Made by a program: the position numbers and the translations under genes | In this document: one piece after another, positions 32,454 to 43,062 of the stretch | How the letters are laid out: each line of letters begins with the position of its first letter | How positions within the stretch are numbered: position 1 is the first letter of the stretch | NCBI RefSeq assembly: GCF_900188155.1 | Contig: NZ_FZOG01000002.1 | Location: forward strand, 635,845-699,844 | Direction: 5' to 3' | Length of the DNA: 64,000 nt | From: Pseudomonas segetis | Lineage (GTDB): Bacteria; Pseudomonadota; Gammaproteobacteria; Pseudomonadales; Pseudomonadaceae | The notes under the pieces: generated by a model | Database searches by the model: none | What the model was told of the DNA's origin: nothing | Seen by the model: the letters and a program-made list of their open reading frames with translations, nothing else

Positions 32454-33454
32454 TGCTGCGTCCCTTCTGGTTGCGCGGGTACTGGCGGCGCCGGAGCCGG
32501 ACTGGAAGACGCTGGCGCGGCGGCCGGAGCCTGTTCGCCTGCAGGTGGCGCAGTGCGCGCCCCTGGCTCGGTTGCCTGGCGATCCTCGGCTTCCTGCGCT
32601 TCGGCAGACTCAGTGGCCCGTTGCTCTGGCGAACGCGGGTCGGTGAACACCAGCAACATGTAGCGGCTGCGGTTGAGATTGGCGGTTGGAATGGCCCTGA
32701 CAATAGCAAAAGGCTGGCCCGAGTCGTGAATCACCTGCGACACAGTCGCCACCGGATAGCCCGCCGGAAAACGCTGGCCCAGGCCAGAGCTCACCAACAG
32801 GTCGCCTTCCTTGATGTCCGCTGTATCGGCCACATGGCGCAACTCAAGCCGCTCGGGGTTACCGGTGCCGCTGGCAATCGCTCGCAAACCGTTACGATTC
32901 ACCTGAACAGGAATACTGTGGTTGGTATCGGTGAGCAGCAAGACCCGCGCCGAATAAGGCATGACTTCGACCACTTGCCCCATCAGCCCTCGCGCATCAA
33001 GCACCGGCTGGCCAATGACCACGCCGTCCTTGGAGCCTTTATCAATCAGGATGCGATGGGTAAACGGGTTCGGGTCAATACCGATCAGCTCGGTCGCAAG
33101 CACATCGTCATCAACCAGTGCCGCCGAATTGAGCAACTCGCGCAAGCGCACATTCTGCTCGGTCAGCGCCGCCAGCTTTTGCAGGCGCCGCTGCATCAAC
33201 AGGCGTTCGGTCTTGAGCTTTTCATTCTCGGCCACCAACTCGGTGCGCGAACTCAGCTCCTGGGTGGTGTTCTCCCACAGCGTCACAGGCAAGCTACCCA
33301 GCCAATACACCGGCTCGACAATCACGCCCAACTGGCTGCGCACAGGCTTGAGCACATCAAAACGCGCATCCACCACCATCAAGGCAGCCGAAAGCACGGC
33401 CAGCACCAGCAGGCGCACACCGAGCGAAGGTCCTTTGGCAAATAGCGGTTTGAT
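32450..33454 (-). CDS. mreC: rod shape-determining protein MreC, apparently starting at AUC
   Basis: MreC of about 334 residues: short cytoplasmic tail, membrane anchor (about 14-30), coiled coil (about 70-110), two beta-barrel domains and a proline/alanine-rich tail. The first ordinary start is a GTG at 33418, which would begin inside the region that matches E. coli MreC. In frame upstream the codons read IKPLFAKGPSLG, which lines up with E. coli MKPIFSRGPSLQ, and the codon aligned to the E. coli methionine is ATC at 33452-33454 with GAGG eight bases before it. No ATG, GTG or TTG lies between that point and the upstream in-frame TGA. I therefore place the start at ATC; the gene identity is certain, the start is inferred. 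Confidence 0.9.
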   Translation of the reverse strand: MKPLFAKGPSLGVRLLVLAVLSAALMVVDARFDVLKPVRSQLGVIVEPVYWLGSLPVTLWENTTQELSSRTELVAENEKLKTERLLMQRRLQKLAALTEQNVRLRELLNSAALVDDDVLATELIGIDPNPFTHRILIDKGSKDGVVIGQPVLDARGLMGQVVEVMPYSARVLLLTDTNHSIPVQVNRNGLRAIASGTGNPERLELRHVADTADIKEGDLLVSSGLGQRFPAGYPVATVSQVIHDSGQPFAIVRAIPTANLNRSRYMLLVFTDPRSPEQRATESAEAQEAEDRQATEPGARTAPPAGEQAPAAAPASSSPAPAPPVPAQPEGTQQ

Positions 33455-33481
33455 AGGCGGGTCCTCGTAGCATCAGACATT

Positions 33482-33528
33482 AACAAAAAGCTGCAAGTGA
33501 GCCTGGGGCCCGCCTTGCAGCTTTTGTT
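33482..33528. terminator. hairpin with A/T tracts downstream of mreB
   Basis: Inverted repeat CAAAAAGCTGCAAG against CTTGCAGCTTTTG with a 16-base loop, flanked by A- and T-rich tracts, in the 230-base mreB-mreC spacer. It looks like an intrinsic terminator that would uncouple mreCD from mreB, at least partly. Confidence 0.7.
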
Positions 33529-33675
33529 TAGGGAGACTCTGAGAAACTACTGCGCTCGATATTACGGCGTTAAAAAACTGTTCAAAATGCTCATTTAGGC
33601 CGCTAAACGCCACTTTTTCGCATTTTCTGCCTTGTACTATCTACGCTCGCTACCTTTTTCAGAGAATCCCTAAAA
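33527..33675. repeat. MITE-like intergenic repeat with terminal inverted repeats
   Basis: About 149 bases bounded by imperfect 20-base inverted repeats: the left end begins TTTAGGGAGACTCTGAGAA and the right end, read in reverse, TTTAGGGATTCTCTGAAAA. A small internal palindrome (TTTAG-N4-CTAAA) lies near 33594. It contains no reading frame. Its inner left portion recurs in part at 42943-42969. It lies between mreC and mreB, just upstream of the mreC leader. Confidence 0.6.
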
Positions 33676-33684
33676 CGGAAGGCT

Positions 33685-34809
<1,125 letters not shown>

Positions 34810-34959
34810 TTAGATTGCCTGTTTTTCCGGGCTTGTGCCCCACCATCGCGGCCTTTGACCGCAGGTTTGCGAAATACGTTCCCTGCATATCGCATGCATG
34901 ACGACTCAATCACACTTTAAGGCGGCCTTTTTACAGGCGGCTTAACACAGGGAAATCCA

Positions 34960-35247
34960 ATGGCGCTTGAACGCTCCGAAGTGGAAAAAATCGCCCATTT
35001 GGCACGACTGGGCCTTAATGACAGCGAAATCCCACAAACTACCGAGACCCTCAACAACATTCTCGGCCTAATTGACCACATGCAGTCGGTCGACACCAAC
35101 GGTATAGAACCTTTGGCTCATCCCTTGGAGGCGACACAACGCCTGCGAGCCGACGAAGTGACTGAAACAAATCATCGCGACGACTACCAGGCAATTGCCC
35201 CGGCGGTCGAAAGCGGACTCTATCTTGTTCCAAAAGTTATCGAGTAA
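34960..35247 (+). CDS. gatC: Asp-tRNA(Asn)/Glu-tRNA(Gln) amidotransferase subunit C
   Basis: 95 residues, the small belt subunit that wraps GatA and GatB. Conserved opening [15 protein letters not shown] and the C-terminal DDYQAIAP region. First gene of gatCAB, with AGGGAAA ribosome site. The complex amidates mischarged Glu-tRNA(Gln) and/or Asp-tRNA(Asn). Confidence 0.95.
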   Translation: MALERSEVEKIAHLARLGLNDSEIPQTTETLNNILGLIDHMQSVDTNGIEPLAHPLEATQRLRADEVTETNHRDDYQAIAPAVESGLYLVPKVIE

Positions 35248-35262
35248 GGGAAAGAGCCTAGC

Positions 35263-36714
35263 ATGCATCCACTGACTCTGGCCGAGATCGCCCGCGGACT
35301 CGCCGACAAGACATTCTCATCCGAAGAACTGACCCGCACCCTGCTGGCGCGTATTCAGCAACTCGATCCGCAACTCAATAGCTTTATCAGCGTCACTGAA
35401 GACCTCGCGATCCAACAAGCCAAAGCCGCTGACACACGTCGAGCCGCAGGCGAGACTGGCGCCCTGCTCGGCGCCCCCATCGGTCATAAAGACCTGTTTT
35501 GCACCCTCGACATTCGCACCAGCTGCGGCTCGAAGATGCTCGACAACTTCAAAGCCCCCTATAACGCCACCGTGGTTGAAAAACTGGCGGCGGCTGGCGC
35601 GGTAACCCTGGGCAAGCTGAACATGGACGAATTCGCCATGGGTTCGGCCAACGAGTCCAGCCACTATGGCGCGGTCAAGAACCCGTGGAACCTCGAGCGC
35701 GTCCCGGGCGGCTCCTCTGGCGGCTCGGCAGCGGCCGTAGCTGCGCGCCTGCTGCCTGCAGCTACAGGCACCGACACCGGCGGCTCGATTCGTCAACCGG
35801 CCGCGCTGACCAACCTCACCGGGATCAAGCCGACCTATGGCCGCGTCTCCCGCTGGGGCATGATTGCCTATGCATCCAGCCTCGATCAGGGTGGCCCACT
35901 GGCCCGCACGGCAGAAGACTGCGCACTGATGCTGCAGGCCATGGCCGGTTTCGACCCCAAAGACTCCACCAGTGTCGATCAGCCGGTTGATGATTACCTT
36001 GCCGCATTGACCAAGCCGCTGACAGGCTTGCGCATTGGCTTGCCGAAGGAATACTTCAGCGCTGGCCTCGACAGCCGTATCGCAGACGCGGTAATGGCCG
36101 TGGTTGAGCAATTGAAAGCCCTGGGTGCCACAGTCAAAGACATCAGCCTGCCCAACACCCAGAACGCGATTGCGGCCTACTACGTCATTGCCCCTGCCGA
36201 AGCATCGTCCAACCTGTCGCGCTTCGATGGCGTGCGCTTTGGCTATCGCTGCGAGAACCCGGCCAACCTTGAAGACCTTTACAAGCGCTCGCGCGGTGAA
36301 GGCTTCGGTGCCGAGGTCAAGCGCCGGATCATGGTGGGGGCCTATGCCCTGTCTGCCGGTTATTACGATGCCTACTACATCAAGGCGCAGCAGATCCGCC
36401 GCTTGATCAAGAACGACTTCGTGGCTGCATTCAACGATGTCGATCTGATTCTTGGCCCGACCACGCCCAACCCGGCCTGGAAACTTGGCGAGAAGAGCAA
36501 CGACCCGGTCGCGGCCTACCTTGAAGACATCTACACCATCACCGCCAACCTGGCCGGCATTCCCGGTTTGTCGATGCCTGCCGGTTTCATCGACGGCTTG
36601 CCGGTCGGCGTGCAGTTGCTGGCACCGTATTTCGAGGAGGGTCGCCTGCTTAACGTGGCGCACCAATATCAACAAGTCACTGATTGGCACACTCGCGTGC
36701 CAGCCGGATTTTAA
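35263..36714 (+). CDS. gatA: amidotransferase subunit A (amidase)
   Basis: 483 residues of the amidase-signature family. The Ser-cisSer-Lys triad is Lys76 (GHKDLF), Ser151 (GGSSGGSAA) and Ser175 ([10 protein letters not shown]). It releases ammonia from glutamine and channels it to GatB. Sits 15 bases after gatC. Confidence 0.97.
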   Translation: MHPLTLAEIARGLADKTFSSEELTRTLLARIQQLDPQLNSFISVTEDLAIQQAKAADTRRAAGETGALLGAPIGHKDLFCTLDIRTSCGSKMLDNFKAPYNATVVEKLAAAGAVTLGKLNMDEFAMGSANESSHYGAVKNPWNLERVPGGSSGGSAAAVAARLLPAATGTDTGGSIRQPAALTNLTGIKPTYGRVSRWGMIAYASSLDQGGPLARTAEDCALMLQAMAGFDPKDSTSVDQPVDDYLAALTKPLTGLRIGLPKEYFSAGLDSRIADAVMAVVEQLKALGATVKDISLPNTQNAIAAYYVIAPAEASSNLSRFDGVRFGYRCENPANLEDLYKRSRGEGFGAEVKRRIMVGAYALSAGYYDAYYIKAQQIRRLIKNDFVAAFNDVDLILGPTTPNPAWKLGEKSNDPVAAYLEDIYTITANLAGIPGLSMPAGFIDGLPVGVQLLAPYFEEGRLLNVAHQYQQVTDWHTRVPAGF

Positions 36715-36725
36715 GGATCACTCAG

Positions 36726-38171
36726 ATGCAATGGGAAACCGTGATCGGGCTGGAAATTCACGCACAGCTCGCGACTCAGTCGAAGATTTTCTCGGCCAGC
36801 GCCACCACATTCGGCGCCGAGCCTAATACCCAGGCCAGCCTGGTTGACCTGGGCATGCCCGGCACACTGCCGGTGCTCAATGCCGAAGCCGTGCGCATGG
36901 CATGCATGTTCGGCCTGGCAATTGATGCCCATATCGCCCCGCGCAATATTTTTGCGCGTAAAAACTACTTCTACCCGGACCTGCCAAAAGGCTACCAGAC
37001 CAGCCAGATGGACGACCCAATCGTCGGCATCGGCCATTTGGACATTACCCTGGAAGACGGCACCGTCAAGCGCATCGGCATCACCCGTGCCCACCTTGAA
37101 GAAGATGCTGGCAAAAGCCTGCACGAAGACTTCCAGGGCATGAGTGGTATCGACCTCAACCGCGCTGGCACGCCGCTGCTGGAAATCGTCTCGGAACCGG
37201 ATATCCGCAGCGCCAAGGAAGCCGTGGCCTACGTCAAGGCGATCCATGCACTGGTGCGTTACCTGGGCATTTGCGACGGCAACATGGCCGAAGGCTCGCT
37301 GCGCTGCGACTGCAACGTATCGGTACGCCCCAAGGGCCAGGCTGAATTTGGCACCCGCGCCGAGATCAAGAACGTCAACTCGTTCCGCTTCATTGAAAAA
37401 GCCATCAACCATGAAGTACAGCGTCAAATCGAGTTGATCGAGGATGGCGGCAAAGTTGTTCAGGAAACCCGCCTGTACGACCCGAACAAAGACCAGACCC
37501 GCTCGATGCGCAGCAAAGAGGAAGCCAACGACTACCGTTACTTCCCCTGCCCGGACCTGCTGCCTGTGGTTATCGAACCGAGCTACCTCGAGCACTTGCG
37601 CGCCACCCTGCCGGAACTGCCCGTGCAGAAACGCGAGCGCTTCGAGGCGCAATTTGGCTTGTCGGCCTACGACGCCAACGTGCTGGCAGCCAGCCGTGAA
37701 ATGGCCGACTACTTCGAGGCGGTGGAAAAAACCTGCGGTGACGCCAAGCTGGCCGCTAACTGGGTAATGGGCGAGCTTTCCAGCCTGCTCAACAAGGACA
37801 ACCTCGATATCGAGCAGTCCCCGGTCAGCGCCGAGCAACTGGGCGGCATGATCCTGCGCATCAAGGACAACACCATCTCCGGCAAGATCGCCAAGATGGT
37901 CTTTGAAGCCATGGCCGCCGGCGAAGGCTCTGCTGATCAGGTCATCGAAGCCAAAGGCCTCAAGCAAGTGACTGACAGCGGTGCAATCGAGGCCATGCTT
38001 GATGAGGTGCTCGCCGCCAATGCCGAACAGGTTGAACAATACCGCGCAGCAGAAGAAGCCAAGCGCGGCAAGATGTTCGGTTTCTTCGTCGGCCAGGCCA
38101 TGAAAGCCTCCAAAGGCAAAGCCAACCCGCAACAAGTGAACGAACTGCTCAAGAAGAAACTCGAAGGCTAA
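36726..38171 (+). CDS. gatB: amidotransferase subunit B
   Basis: 481 residues. N-terminal kinase-like cradle domain ([15 protein letters not shown]) and a C-terminal YqeY-like tRNA-binding tail ending in a lysine-rich helix. It activates mischarged tRNA with ATP and amidates it. Start at the ATG opening MQWETV, 11 bases past the gatA stop, with AAGGATC upstream. The long antisense frame over it is a shadow. Confidence 0.97.
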   Translation: MQWETVIGLEIHAQLATQSKIFSASATTFGAEPNTQASLVDLGMPGTLPVLNAEAVRMACMFGLAIDAHIAPRNIFARKNYFYPDLPKGYQTSQMDDPIVGIGHLDITLEDGTVKRIGITRAHLEEDAGKSLHEDFQGMSGIDLNRAGTPLLEIVSEPDIRSAKEAVAYVKAIHALVRYLGICDGNMAEGSLRCDCNVSVRPKGQAEFGTRAEIKNVNSFRFIEKAINHEVQRQIELIEDGGKVVQETRLYDPNKDQTRSMRSKEEANDYRYFPCPDLLPVVIEPSYLEHLRATLPELPVQKRERFEAQFGLSAYDANVLAASREMADYFEAVEKTCGDAKLAANWVMGELSSLLNKDNLDIEQSPVSAEQLGGMILRIKDNTISGKIAKMVFEAMAAGEGSADQVIEAKGLKQVTDSGAIEAMLDEVLAANAEQVEQYRAAEEAKRGKMFGFFVGQAMKASKGKANPQQVNELLKKKLEG

Positions 38172-38225
38172 CAAGTCATCGCGCGACAAACGAGCTGACT
38201 GTTTCAAGATCAGCTTCGCGCCGCC

Positions 38226-38258
38226 GCCCTGCAAGCTGGAGCCTCTGGCTTGCAGGGC
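38226..38258. terminator. strong hairpin after gatB
   Basis: Perfect 11-bp stem GCCCTGCAAGC/GCTTGCAGGGC with an 11-base loop, 55 bases past the gatB stop. No T-tract, so it may protect the gatCAB message 3' end as much as terminate it. Confidence 0.5.
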
Positions 38259-38364
38259 TGATGACGAATGCCACCAGAGGTGGCTAGTCGTAAGCAAGAA
38301 TTTGAGCTGTGCAGGGCAGGCAAGCTACGCATTGCAACAGCTCAGGATTTTTTTCGGAGCCTGT

Positions 38365-38757
38365 ATGCGACCTACGCTGTTGATCCTCGGACTGTTCAGC
38401 CTACTGGCCGGTTGCGCCAGCAACACCATCGACAGCCCTCGCACTTCGACTACTGGCGCGGGCTATAGCGCAACGGGCAACGCCTCCTATTACGGCGCCC
38501 AGCATCATGGCAAGAAAACCGCCAATGGCGAACGCTTCGACCAGAACGCGCTCACCGCGGCGCACCGCAGCCTGCCCTTCGGCAGCCGTGTACAGGTGAC
38601 CAACCTGCGCAATGATAAAACCGTGATAGTGCGCATAAATGACCGAGGCCCATTTGCTCGCGGACGAATAATCGACGTGTCAAAAAAAGCCGCCGAACAA
38701 CTCGACATGCTGCGCGATGGCGTCGTACCGGTCAGCATCAAGCTACTGGAACCCTAG
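38365..38757 (+). CDS. short RlpA-like lipoprotein (DPBB domain only)
   Basis: 130 residues. A lipoprotein signal peptide with lipobox LLAGC (lipidated Cys near residue 17) is followed by a double-psi beta-barrel domain with the RlpA signatures [23 protein letters not shown] and [11 protein letters not shown]. RlpA in P. aeruginosa is a lytic transglycosylase acting on stem-free peptidoglycan. This protein lacks the C-terminal SPOR domain and so is likely a compact paralogue. Start at 38365 after CGGAG. It has its own promoter region after gatB. Confidence 0.85.
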   Translation: MRPTLLILGLFSLLAGCASNTIDSPRTSTTGAGYSATGNASYYGAQHHGKKTANGERFDQNALTAAHRSLPFGSRVQVTNLRNDKTVIVRINDRGPFARGRIIDVSKKAAEQLDMLRDGVVPVSIKLLEP

Positions 38758-38852
38758 CCATCAGCTGTAAAGACTGGTTACCAATCGCCTTATTTACCTC
38801 TAGCGCCGAATCTGCGACTGGCTAAACTAGCCGCATCTTTCTGGAGCCCTGT

Positions 38853-39944
38853 ATGACGTTACTGACATTTGTATACCTGATCGCCGGCCTGGTGCTCTTG
38901 GTGGCTGGCGCTGAAGTATTGGTACGTGGCGCAGCCAAGCTGGCAGCCCAATTCGGCATACCACCGCTGGTGATCGGCCTGACGGTGGTTGCCTTCGGCA
39001 CCAGCGCCCCGGAAACCGCCGTCAGCGTGCAGTCGGCAATGAGCGGCAGTGGCGACCTGGCCATTGGCAACGTGGTGGGCAGCAACATCGCCAACGTATT
39101 GCTGGTACTGGGTGCCACCGCGCTGGTTGCACCGCTGGTTGTCTCGCGCCAGTTGATCCGCATGGATGTGCCCCTGATGATCGGCGCCAGCCTGCTCACC
39201 TTTGGCCTCGCCTATGACGGCGACCTGAGCCGCATTGATGGCGCAATATTGTTCACGGGCATCGTCGCCTACACCTTCTTTCTGGTGCGCAGCAGCCGTA
39301 AGCAAGGCGCTGATCAAGACAACGATGAGTTTGCCGAAGAGTTCGGGCTCGACCAGCCAGCCAAACCCAATGCATGGCTGATCAACCTGATACTGATCAT
39401 CATTGGCCTGGCACTGCTGGTCGGCGGCTCGCACTTCCTGGTTGAAGGCGCAGTGACACTGGCCCGCGCCCTGGGTCTGTCTGAACTGGTCATCGGCTTG
39501 ACGGTAATCGCCATCGGTACCTCCCTGCCAGAACTGGCCACCTCGATCCTGGCCGCCTTCAAGGGCGAGCGCGATATCGCCGTGGGCAATATCGTCGGCA
39601 GCAACCTGTTCAACCTGCTCAGCGTACTTGGGCTGGCGGCACTGGTTTCGCCAAACCCTATTTCGGTATCGCCCAATGCACTGGCGTTCGACTTCCCGGT
39701 GATGATTGCCGTGGCAGTGGCTTGCCTGCCGATTTTCTTCACCGGCTACCGAATCAATCGCTGGGAAGGCTTGCTGTTTTTGGCCTATTACGGTGCCTAC
39801 ACCCTGTACCTGGTGCTGTTCGCCACTGGCCGACCGATTGTTGAAACCTTTGGCCACGCCATGATCGGCTATGTCATTCCACTTACAGTGGTCACCTTGA
39901 TTATTATCAGCGTGCGTAGCTGGCAGAAACAGCGACTGACTTGA
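38853..39944 (+). CDS. calcium/sodium antiporter family protein (CaCA, YrbG-like)
   Basis: 363 residues with about ten membrane helices and two alpha-repeats: GTSAPETAVS plus GNVVGSNIANVL in the first half and GTSLPELATS plus GNIVGSNLFNLL in the second. This is the cation/Ca exchanger architecture, likely exporting Ca2+ against Na+ or H+. Substrate not testable from sequence. A charged cytoplasmic loop (about 145-165) joins the halves. Confidence 0.92.
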   Translation: MTLLTFVYLIAGLVLLVAGAEVLVRGAAKLAAQFGIPPLVIGLTVVAFGTSAPETAVSVQSAMSGSGDLAIGNVVGSNIANVLLVLGATALVAPLVVSRQLIRMDVPLMIGASLLTFGLAYDGDLSRIDGAILFTGIVAYTFFLVRSSRKQGADQDNDEFAEEFGLDQPAKPNAWLINLILIIIGLALLVGGSHFLVEGAVTLARALGLSELVIGLTVIAIGTSLPELATSILAAFKGERDIAVGNIVGSNLFNLLSVLGLAALVSPNPISVSPNALAFDFPVMIAVAVACLPIFFTGYRINRWEGLLFLAYYGAYTLYLVLFATGRPIVETFGHAMIGYVIPLTVVTLIIISVRSWQKQRLT

Positions 39945-39970
39945 TACTCAAATCACGGGAGCAGGCGAAT

Positions 39971-40351
39971 ATGAGTAATAAACCCCTAGACGGCGAACAG
40001 GTGCGCCGCGAAGTCATGGGCGATGCTTTCGTCGATCGCGCCCTGGGCAACGCCACGGACTTCACCCAGCCACTGCAGGACTACGTCAACAACCATGCCT
40101 GGGGTGCCGTCTGGAACCGTGAAGGGCTGGAGCGCAAAACCCGCAGCCTGATTACCCTTGCTGCACTCACCGCGCTCAAGTGCCCGCAGGAACTAAAAGG
40201 CCACGTGCGCGGCGCCTTGAACAATGGCTGCAGCGTCGAGGAAATCCGCGAAACGCTGCTCCATTGCGCAGCTTACGCCGGTGCCCCCGCTGCAATCGAT
40301 GCATTCCGCGCCGCACAGGAAATCATTGACGAGCATCAGCAAAAAAACTGA
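39971..40351 (+). CDS. carboxymuconolactone decarboxylase-family protein
   Basis: 126 residues of the CMD family with the core CPQELKGHVRGALNNG and EIRETLLHCAAYAG. It resembles gamma-carboxymuconolactone decarboxylase (PcaC) in size, but no pca genes stand nearby, so the role is open. Start ATG at 39971 with GGAG upstream; it trails the antiporter gene by 26 bases and may be co-transcribed. Confidence 0.8.
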   Translation: MSNKPLDGEQVRREVMGDAFVDRALGNATDFTQPLQDYVNNHAWGAVWNREGLERKTRSLITLAALTALKCPQELKGHVRGALNNGCSVEEIRETLLHCAAYAGAPAAIDAFRAAQEIIDEHQQKN

Positions 40352-40546
40352 TGCCCAGGCAAGAAAAATCCGGACGAACTGCCCCGTTTACTGGTTCGCG
40401 GAGCCGTTTACAATAGCGCCTTGCCTGAACCTTTTATTGGTCTGTCACGCATCAAACTTCAAACAGCGACAGAAATCACCAACATCACACTACCGTAATA
40501 TTTGTATTAGCTAGCGGATAGCTTCGATCCTATGGATGGGATACAT

Positions 40547-41227
40547 ATGAAATGCTTAACCAAGCTGCTTAAACGCAGCGCCAGAAAGTATATTCAAAAC
40601 TCGCCAAGGCTCTATCGAGGAGCGCTGAAACTGCGTCAGCGTTACCCAGAATACAGCTTCGGCGACGGGACCTACGGCAAGCCCACAGTCCATGACTGGA
40701 ATGAAGGCACCAAACTGCATGTGGGTGCCTACACCTCAATTGCGGGTGACGTAAATATCTACCTGGGTGGTCATCACCGCACCGACTGGATAACCAGCTA
40801 TCCATTCCCACTGCAGATGGAAGAACTCGCTCATATCGTGGATGCGCACGGCAGCAATGGTGACGTCATCATCGGCAATGATTGCTGGATCTGCTCAAAG
40901 GCCATGATTCTTTCTGGCGTGACCATTGGCGATGGTGCAATAGTCGCTGCGGGTGCCGTTGTCACCAAAGATGTTCCGGCCTACGCAGTGGTGGGGGGCA
41001 ATCCTGCACGCCTGATCCGCTGGCGCTTCGATGAACCAACCCGGCAGATGCTGCAAGAGTCCGCCTGGTGGGACTGGCCTGCCGAAGAAATCAGGGCCAT
41101 CGCCCCGCTCCTCTGTACCAGTGATTTCGATGCCTTCAACCGCTATGTGGCCGAGCGCAAACAAACCAGGGCGGTATCAGGGCCTAGATCCAGCCAAGAG
41201 CTTGCAATATCAGCAAGCCAATATTGA
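40547..41227 (+). CDS. hexapeptide-repeat acyltransferase (CatB/Vat-like)
   Basis: 226 residues. A left-handed beta-helix of hexapeptide repeats spans about residues 50-155, including [18 protein letters not shown] and VIGDG-type turns, followed by the typical end [14 protein letters not shown]. The GGHH motif carries the histidine expected to be catalytic in xenobiotic acetyltransferases. Substrate may be a sugar or antibiotic hydroxyl; not determinable. I chose the ATG at 40547, eight bases after GGATGGG, over one five codons upstream. The region just before is AT-rich, and the stop lies inside the convergent AEC gene (44-base overlap). It looks like an accessory gene. Confidence 0.8.
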   Translation: MKCLTKLLKRSARKYIQNSPRLYRGALKLRQRYPEYSFGDGTYGKPTVHDWNEGTKLHVGAYTSIAGDVNIYLGGHHRTDWITSYPFPLQMEELAHIVDAHGSNGDVIIGNDCWICSKAMILSGVTIGDGAIVAAGAVVTKDVPAYAVVGGNPARLIRWRFDEPTRQMLQESAWWDWPAEEIRAIAPLLCTSDFDAFNRYVAERKQTRAVSGPRSSQELAISASQY

Positions 41228-42125
41228 TGGAAACCACAGAGCCTAGCGTGGTGATCACGATAATCGCCGCTGCCAGTTCATGGTTACCATTGGCCGCGCG
41301 AGCCATGACATAGCTCGCCGCCGCAGTTGGGCTGGCGAAGTAGAGAAACAAAACAGCCAGATCAGCATCGCGAAAGCCCGCCAGCCATGCGCCAAGCGTG
41401 GCTAGCAGCGGCAACCAGACCAGCTTCATCATACTTGAGCCGATTGCAATATCGCTGCTCTGGCGCATGGAGGCCAGGGACAGTGTGCCGCCAATGCAGA
41501 TCAGCGCCAAAGGCAGCGTCATGTGTGCGAAGTATTCGGCCGACGCCAGCAGCCATTGCGGCAGCTCTATCTGCCAATAGGCGAAGGGGACCGCCAGTGC
41601 CACGCCGATAATGAGCGGGTTGGTCAGGATGCTTTTGCACAATGTGCCCGGATCAGTCTTGGCACCGGGACTATATATCGCCAGCACCAGCACGGAGAGG
41701 ATGTTGTAGCAAAAGATCACCACTCCGGCGAGCACGCTGCCTATCGCCAGGCCATAGTCACCGTACATGCTGGTCGCCAGGGCCAGGCCAACGACGCCAT
41801 TGTTTCCACGAAATGCACCTTGGGTATAGATGCCGCGCTCAATCTCCGGGCAACGCAGCACCGCCCAGCCCCAGGCCACGGCGAAGGTGACCAGGGTGGC
41901 AAGCACAAAATAGATTATCAGTCCCGGCTTGAAGGCCTGGCTCATGTCGGCGTTGACGATACCGAGAAACAGCAAGGTCGGCATGGTGCCGCGAAATACC
42001 AGCTCCGAAGCCGTGCCGATAAAGTTGTCATCAATCCAGCGCAAGCGCTTGAGCACCACGCCAAGGAACAGCATGGCGAATACAGGTGCGGTAATGCTGA
42101 CGGTTTGCAGAACGATTTCGAACAC
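41184..42125 (-). CDS. AEC-family transporter (auxin efflux carrier type)
   Basis: 313 residues with about ten membrane helices in two five-helix halves, the AEC/MdcF pattern. Family members export small organic acids such as malonate; substrate unknown here. The start is a GTG at 42125 with GAGG five bases upstream, which gives the usual [20 protein letters not shown] opening; a longer frame exists but adds an unlikely leader. Overlaps the 3' end of the acyltransferase by 44 bases, tail to tail. Confidence 0.87.
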   Translation of the reverse strand: MFEIVLQTVSITAPVFAMLFLGVVLKRLRWIDDNFIGTASELVFRGTMPTLLFLGIVNADMSQAFKPGLIIYFVLATLVTFAVAWGWAVLRCPEIERGIYTQGAFRGNNGVVGLALATSMYGDYGLAIGSVLAGVVIFCYNILSVLVLAIYSPGAKTDPGTLCKSILTNPLIIGVALAVPFAYWQIELPQWLLASAEYFAHMTLPLALICIGGTLSLASMRQSSDIAIGSSMMKLVWLPLLATLGAWLAGFRDADLAVLFLYFASPTAAASYVMARAANGNHELAAAIIVITTLGSVVSINIGLLILQALGWI

Positions 42126-42361
42126 AGCTGCCTCAGTCCAATTCCAGGCGTCCAGGTATCTAGGCACGTTTTGATCTGGAGAACAGGACAAGTCCGTAGC
42201 CTGCTAACAATAATAGCAAGCTTGCCAATGAAAAGATTTGGCTAATCGGGTCGATGCGGCTTTTTTCATCCGCCGCCGTCGCGGCTAGATGCTCAAGCTA
42301 TTTGCACACAGCGGATGGGCTGGCCCGGTAAAGCCTAGCCCGGTAGTTTTTCGCAGATGCC

Positions 42362-42922
42362 TTAGCGACGCACCGGTCGCTTTTGCAACTTGCGCTGCAA
42401 GGTCCGTCGATGCATGCCCAGGGCACGGGCAGTCGCAGAGATATTGCCTTCGTGCTCAGCCAATACGCGTTGAATGTGCTCCCACTGCAGGCGATCGACC
42501 GACATCGGATTTTCCGGGACCAGGCTGTCGAGGTCGGCATGTTGCGTCAGCAGGGCCGCCAGCACGTCATCGGCATCCGCCGGCTTGCACAGGTAATTGC
42601 AGGCACCGCGCTTGATCGCCTCGACAGCAGTGGCAATGCTCGAATATCCGGTAAGTATGACCACCCGCATCTCGGCATCGAGCTCAAGCAGTTTAGGCAA
42701 AAGTACCAGGCCTGAATCACCATCCATCTTCAGGTCGACAACTGCGTACTCCGGCATATCCTGCTCGGCCAATAGCAAGCCTTCTTCGGCAGAACCTGCG
42801 GTTGATACACGCAGGCCACGACGACTCATCGCCCGCGCCATGACCCGGGTAAAGGTTGGGTCATCGTCGACCAACAACAGATGCGGCTGCTCGTCACCTT
42901 CAAATAGTGCCTCTTCAGACAT
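42362..42922 (-). CDS. roxR: response regulator RoxR (RegA/PrrA family)
   Basis: 186 residues. Receiver domain with acidic pocket DDD at 19-21, phosphoacceptor Asp63 (VVDLKMDGDSG), Thr in ILTGYSS and Lys in LCKPAD; then a short linker and a Fis-type helix-turn-helix (NISATARALGMHRRTLQRKL, about 159-178). RoxR with RoxS controls terminal oxidase genes and redox balance in Pseudomonas. The start is the ATG opening MSEEAL after AAGGAG. Transcribed after roxS with 140 bases between them. Confidence 0.94.
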   Translation of the reverse strand: MSEEALFEGDEQPHLLLVDDDPTFTRVMARAMSRRGLRVSTAGSAEEGLLLAEQDMPEYAVVDLKMDGDSGLVLLPKLLELDAEMRVVILTGYSSIATAVEAIKRGACNYLCKPADADDVLAALLTQHADLDSLVPENPMSVDRLQWEHIQRVLAEHEGNISATARALGMHRRTLQRKLQKRPVRR

Positions 42923-42942
42923 GCTTAACTCCTTGGAAACCG

Positions 42943-42969
42943 CTGAAAAACTACTGTGTTCGGTATTAC
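42943..42969. repeat. partial copy of the MITE-like repeat
   Basis: This stretch matches bases 33540-33566 with a few substitutions (shared core AAACTACTG-G-TCG-TATTAC). Only this fragment of the element is present, immediately followed by tandem 15-base repeats. Confidence 0.5.
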
Positions 42970-42970
42970 T

Positions 42971-43015
42971 GGGGCAGCCCATGCTGGGGCAGCCCGTGCT
43001 AGGGCAGTCCTTGCT
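42971..43015. repeat. three tandem 15-base repeats in the roxS-roxR spacer
   Basis: Units GGGGCAGCCCATGCT, GGGGCAGCCCGTGCT and AGGGCAGTCCTTGCT lie head to tail, with the start of a degenerate fourth. Each unit holds a short GGGC-A-GCCC-type palindrome. The array lies between the roxS stop (43063) and the roxR start (42922), inside the presumed roxSR message. Confidence 0.8.
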
Positions 43016-43062
43016 ACAGCCCTCAAGAGGGGGCGAGCAATCGGCTCCCTTGCAGGTCGCAT

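Noticed and set aside
33540..33680. The mreB-mreC repeat as a complete insertion sequence
   Set aside because: At about 149 bases it has no room for a transposase and no frame of any length.
35317..36690. 457-codon minus-strand frame over gatA
   Set aside because: Antisense to gatA, whose catalytic triad is intact.
36711..38297. 528-codon minus-strand frame over gatB
   Set aside because: Antisense to gatB; arises from codon bias and has no plausible function.
42971..43018. Tandem repeats as a CRISPR array
   Set aside because: The units are 15 bases long and directly adjacent with no spacers, and no cas gene is nearby.
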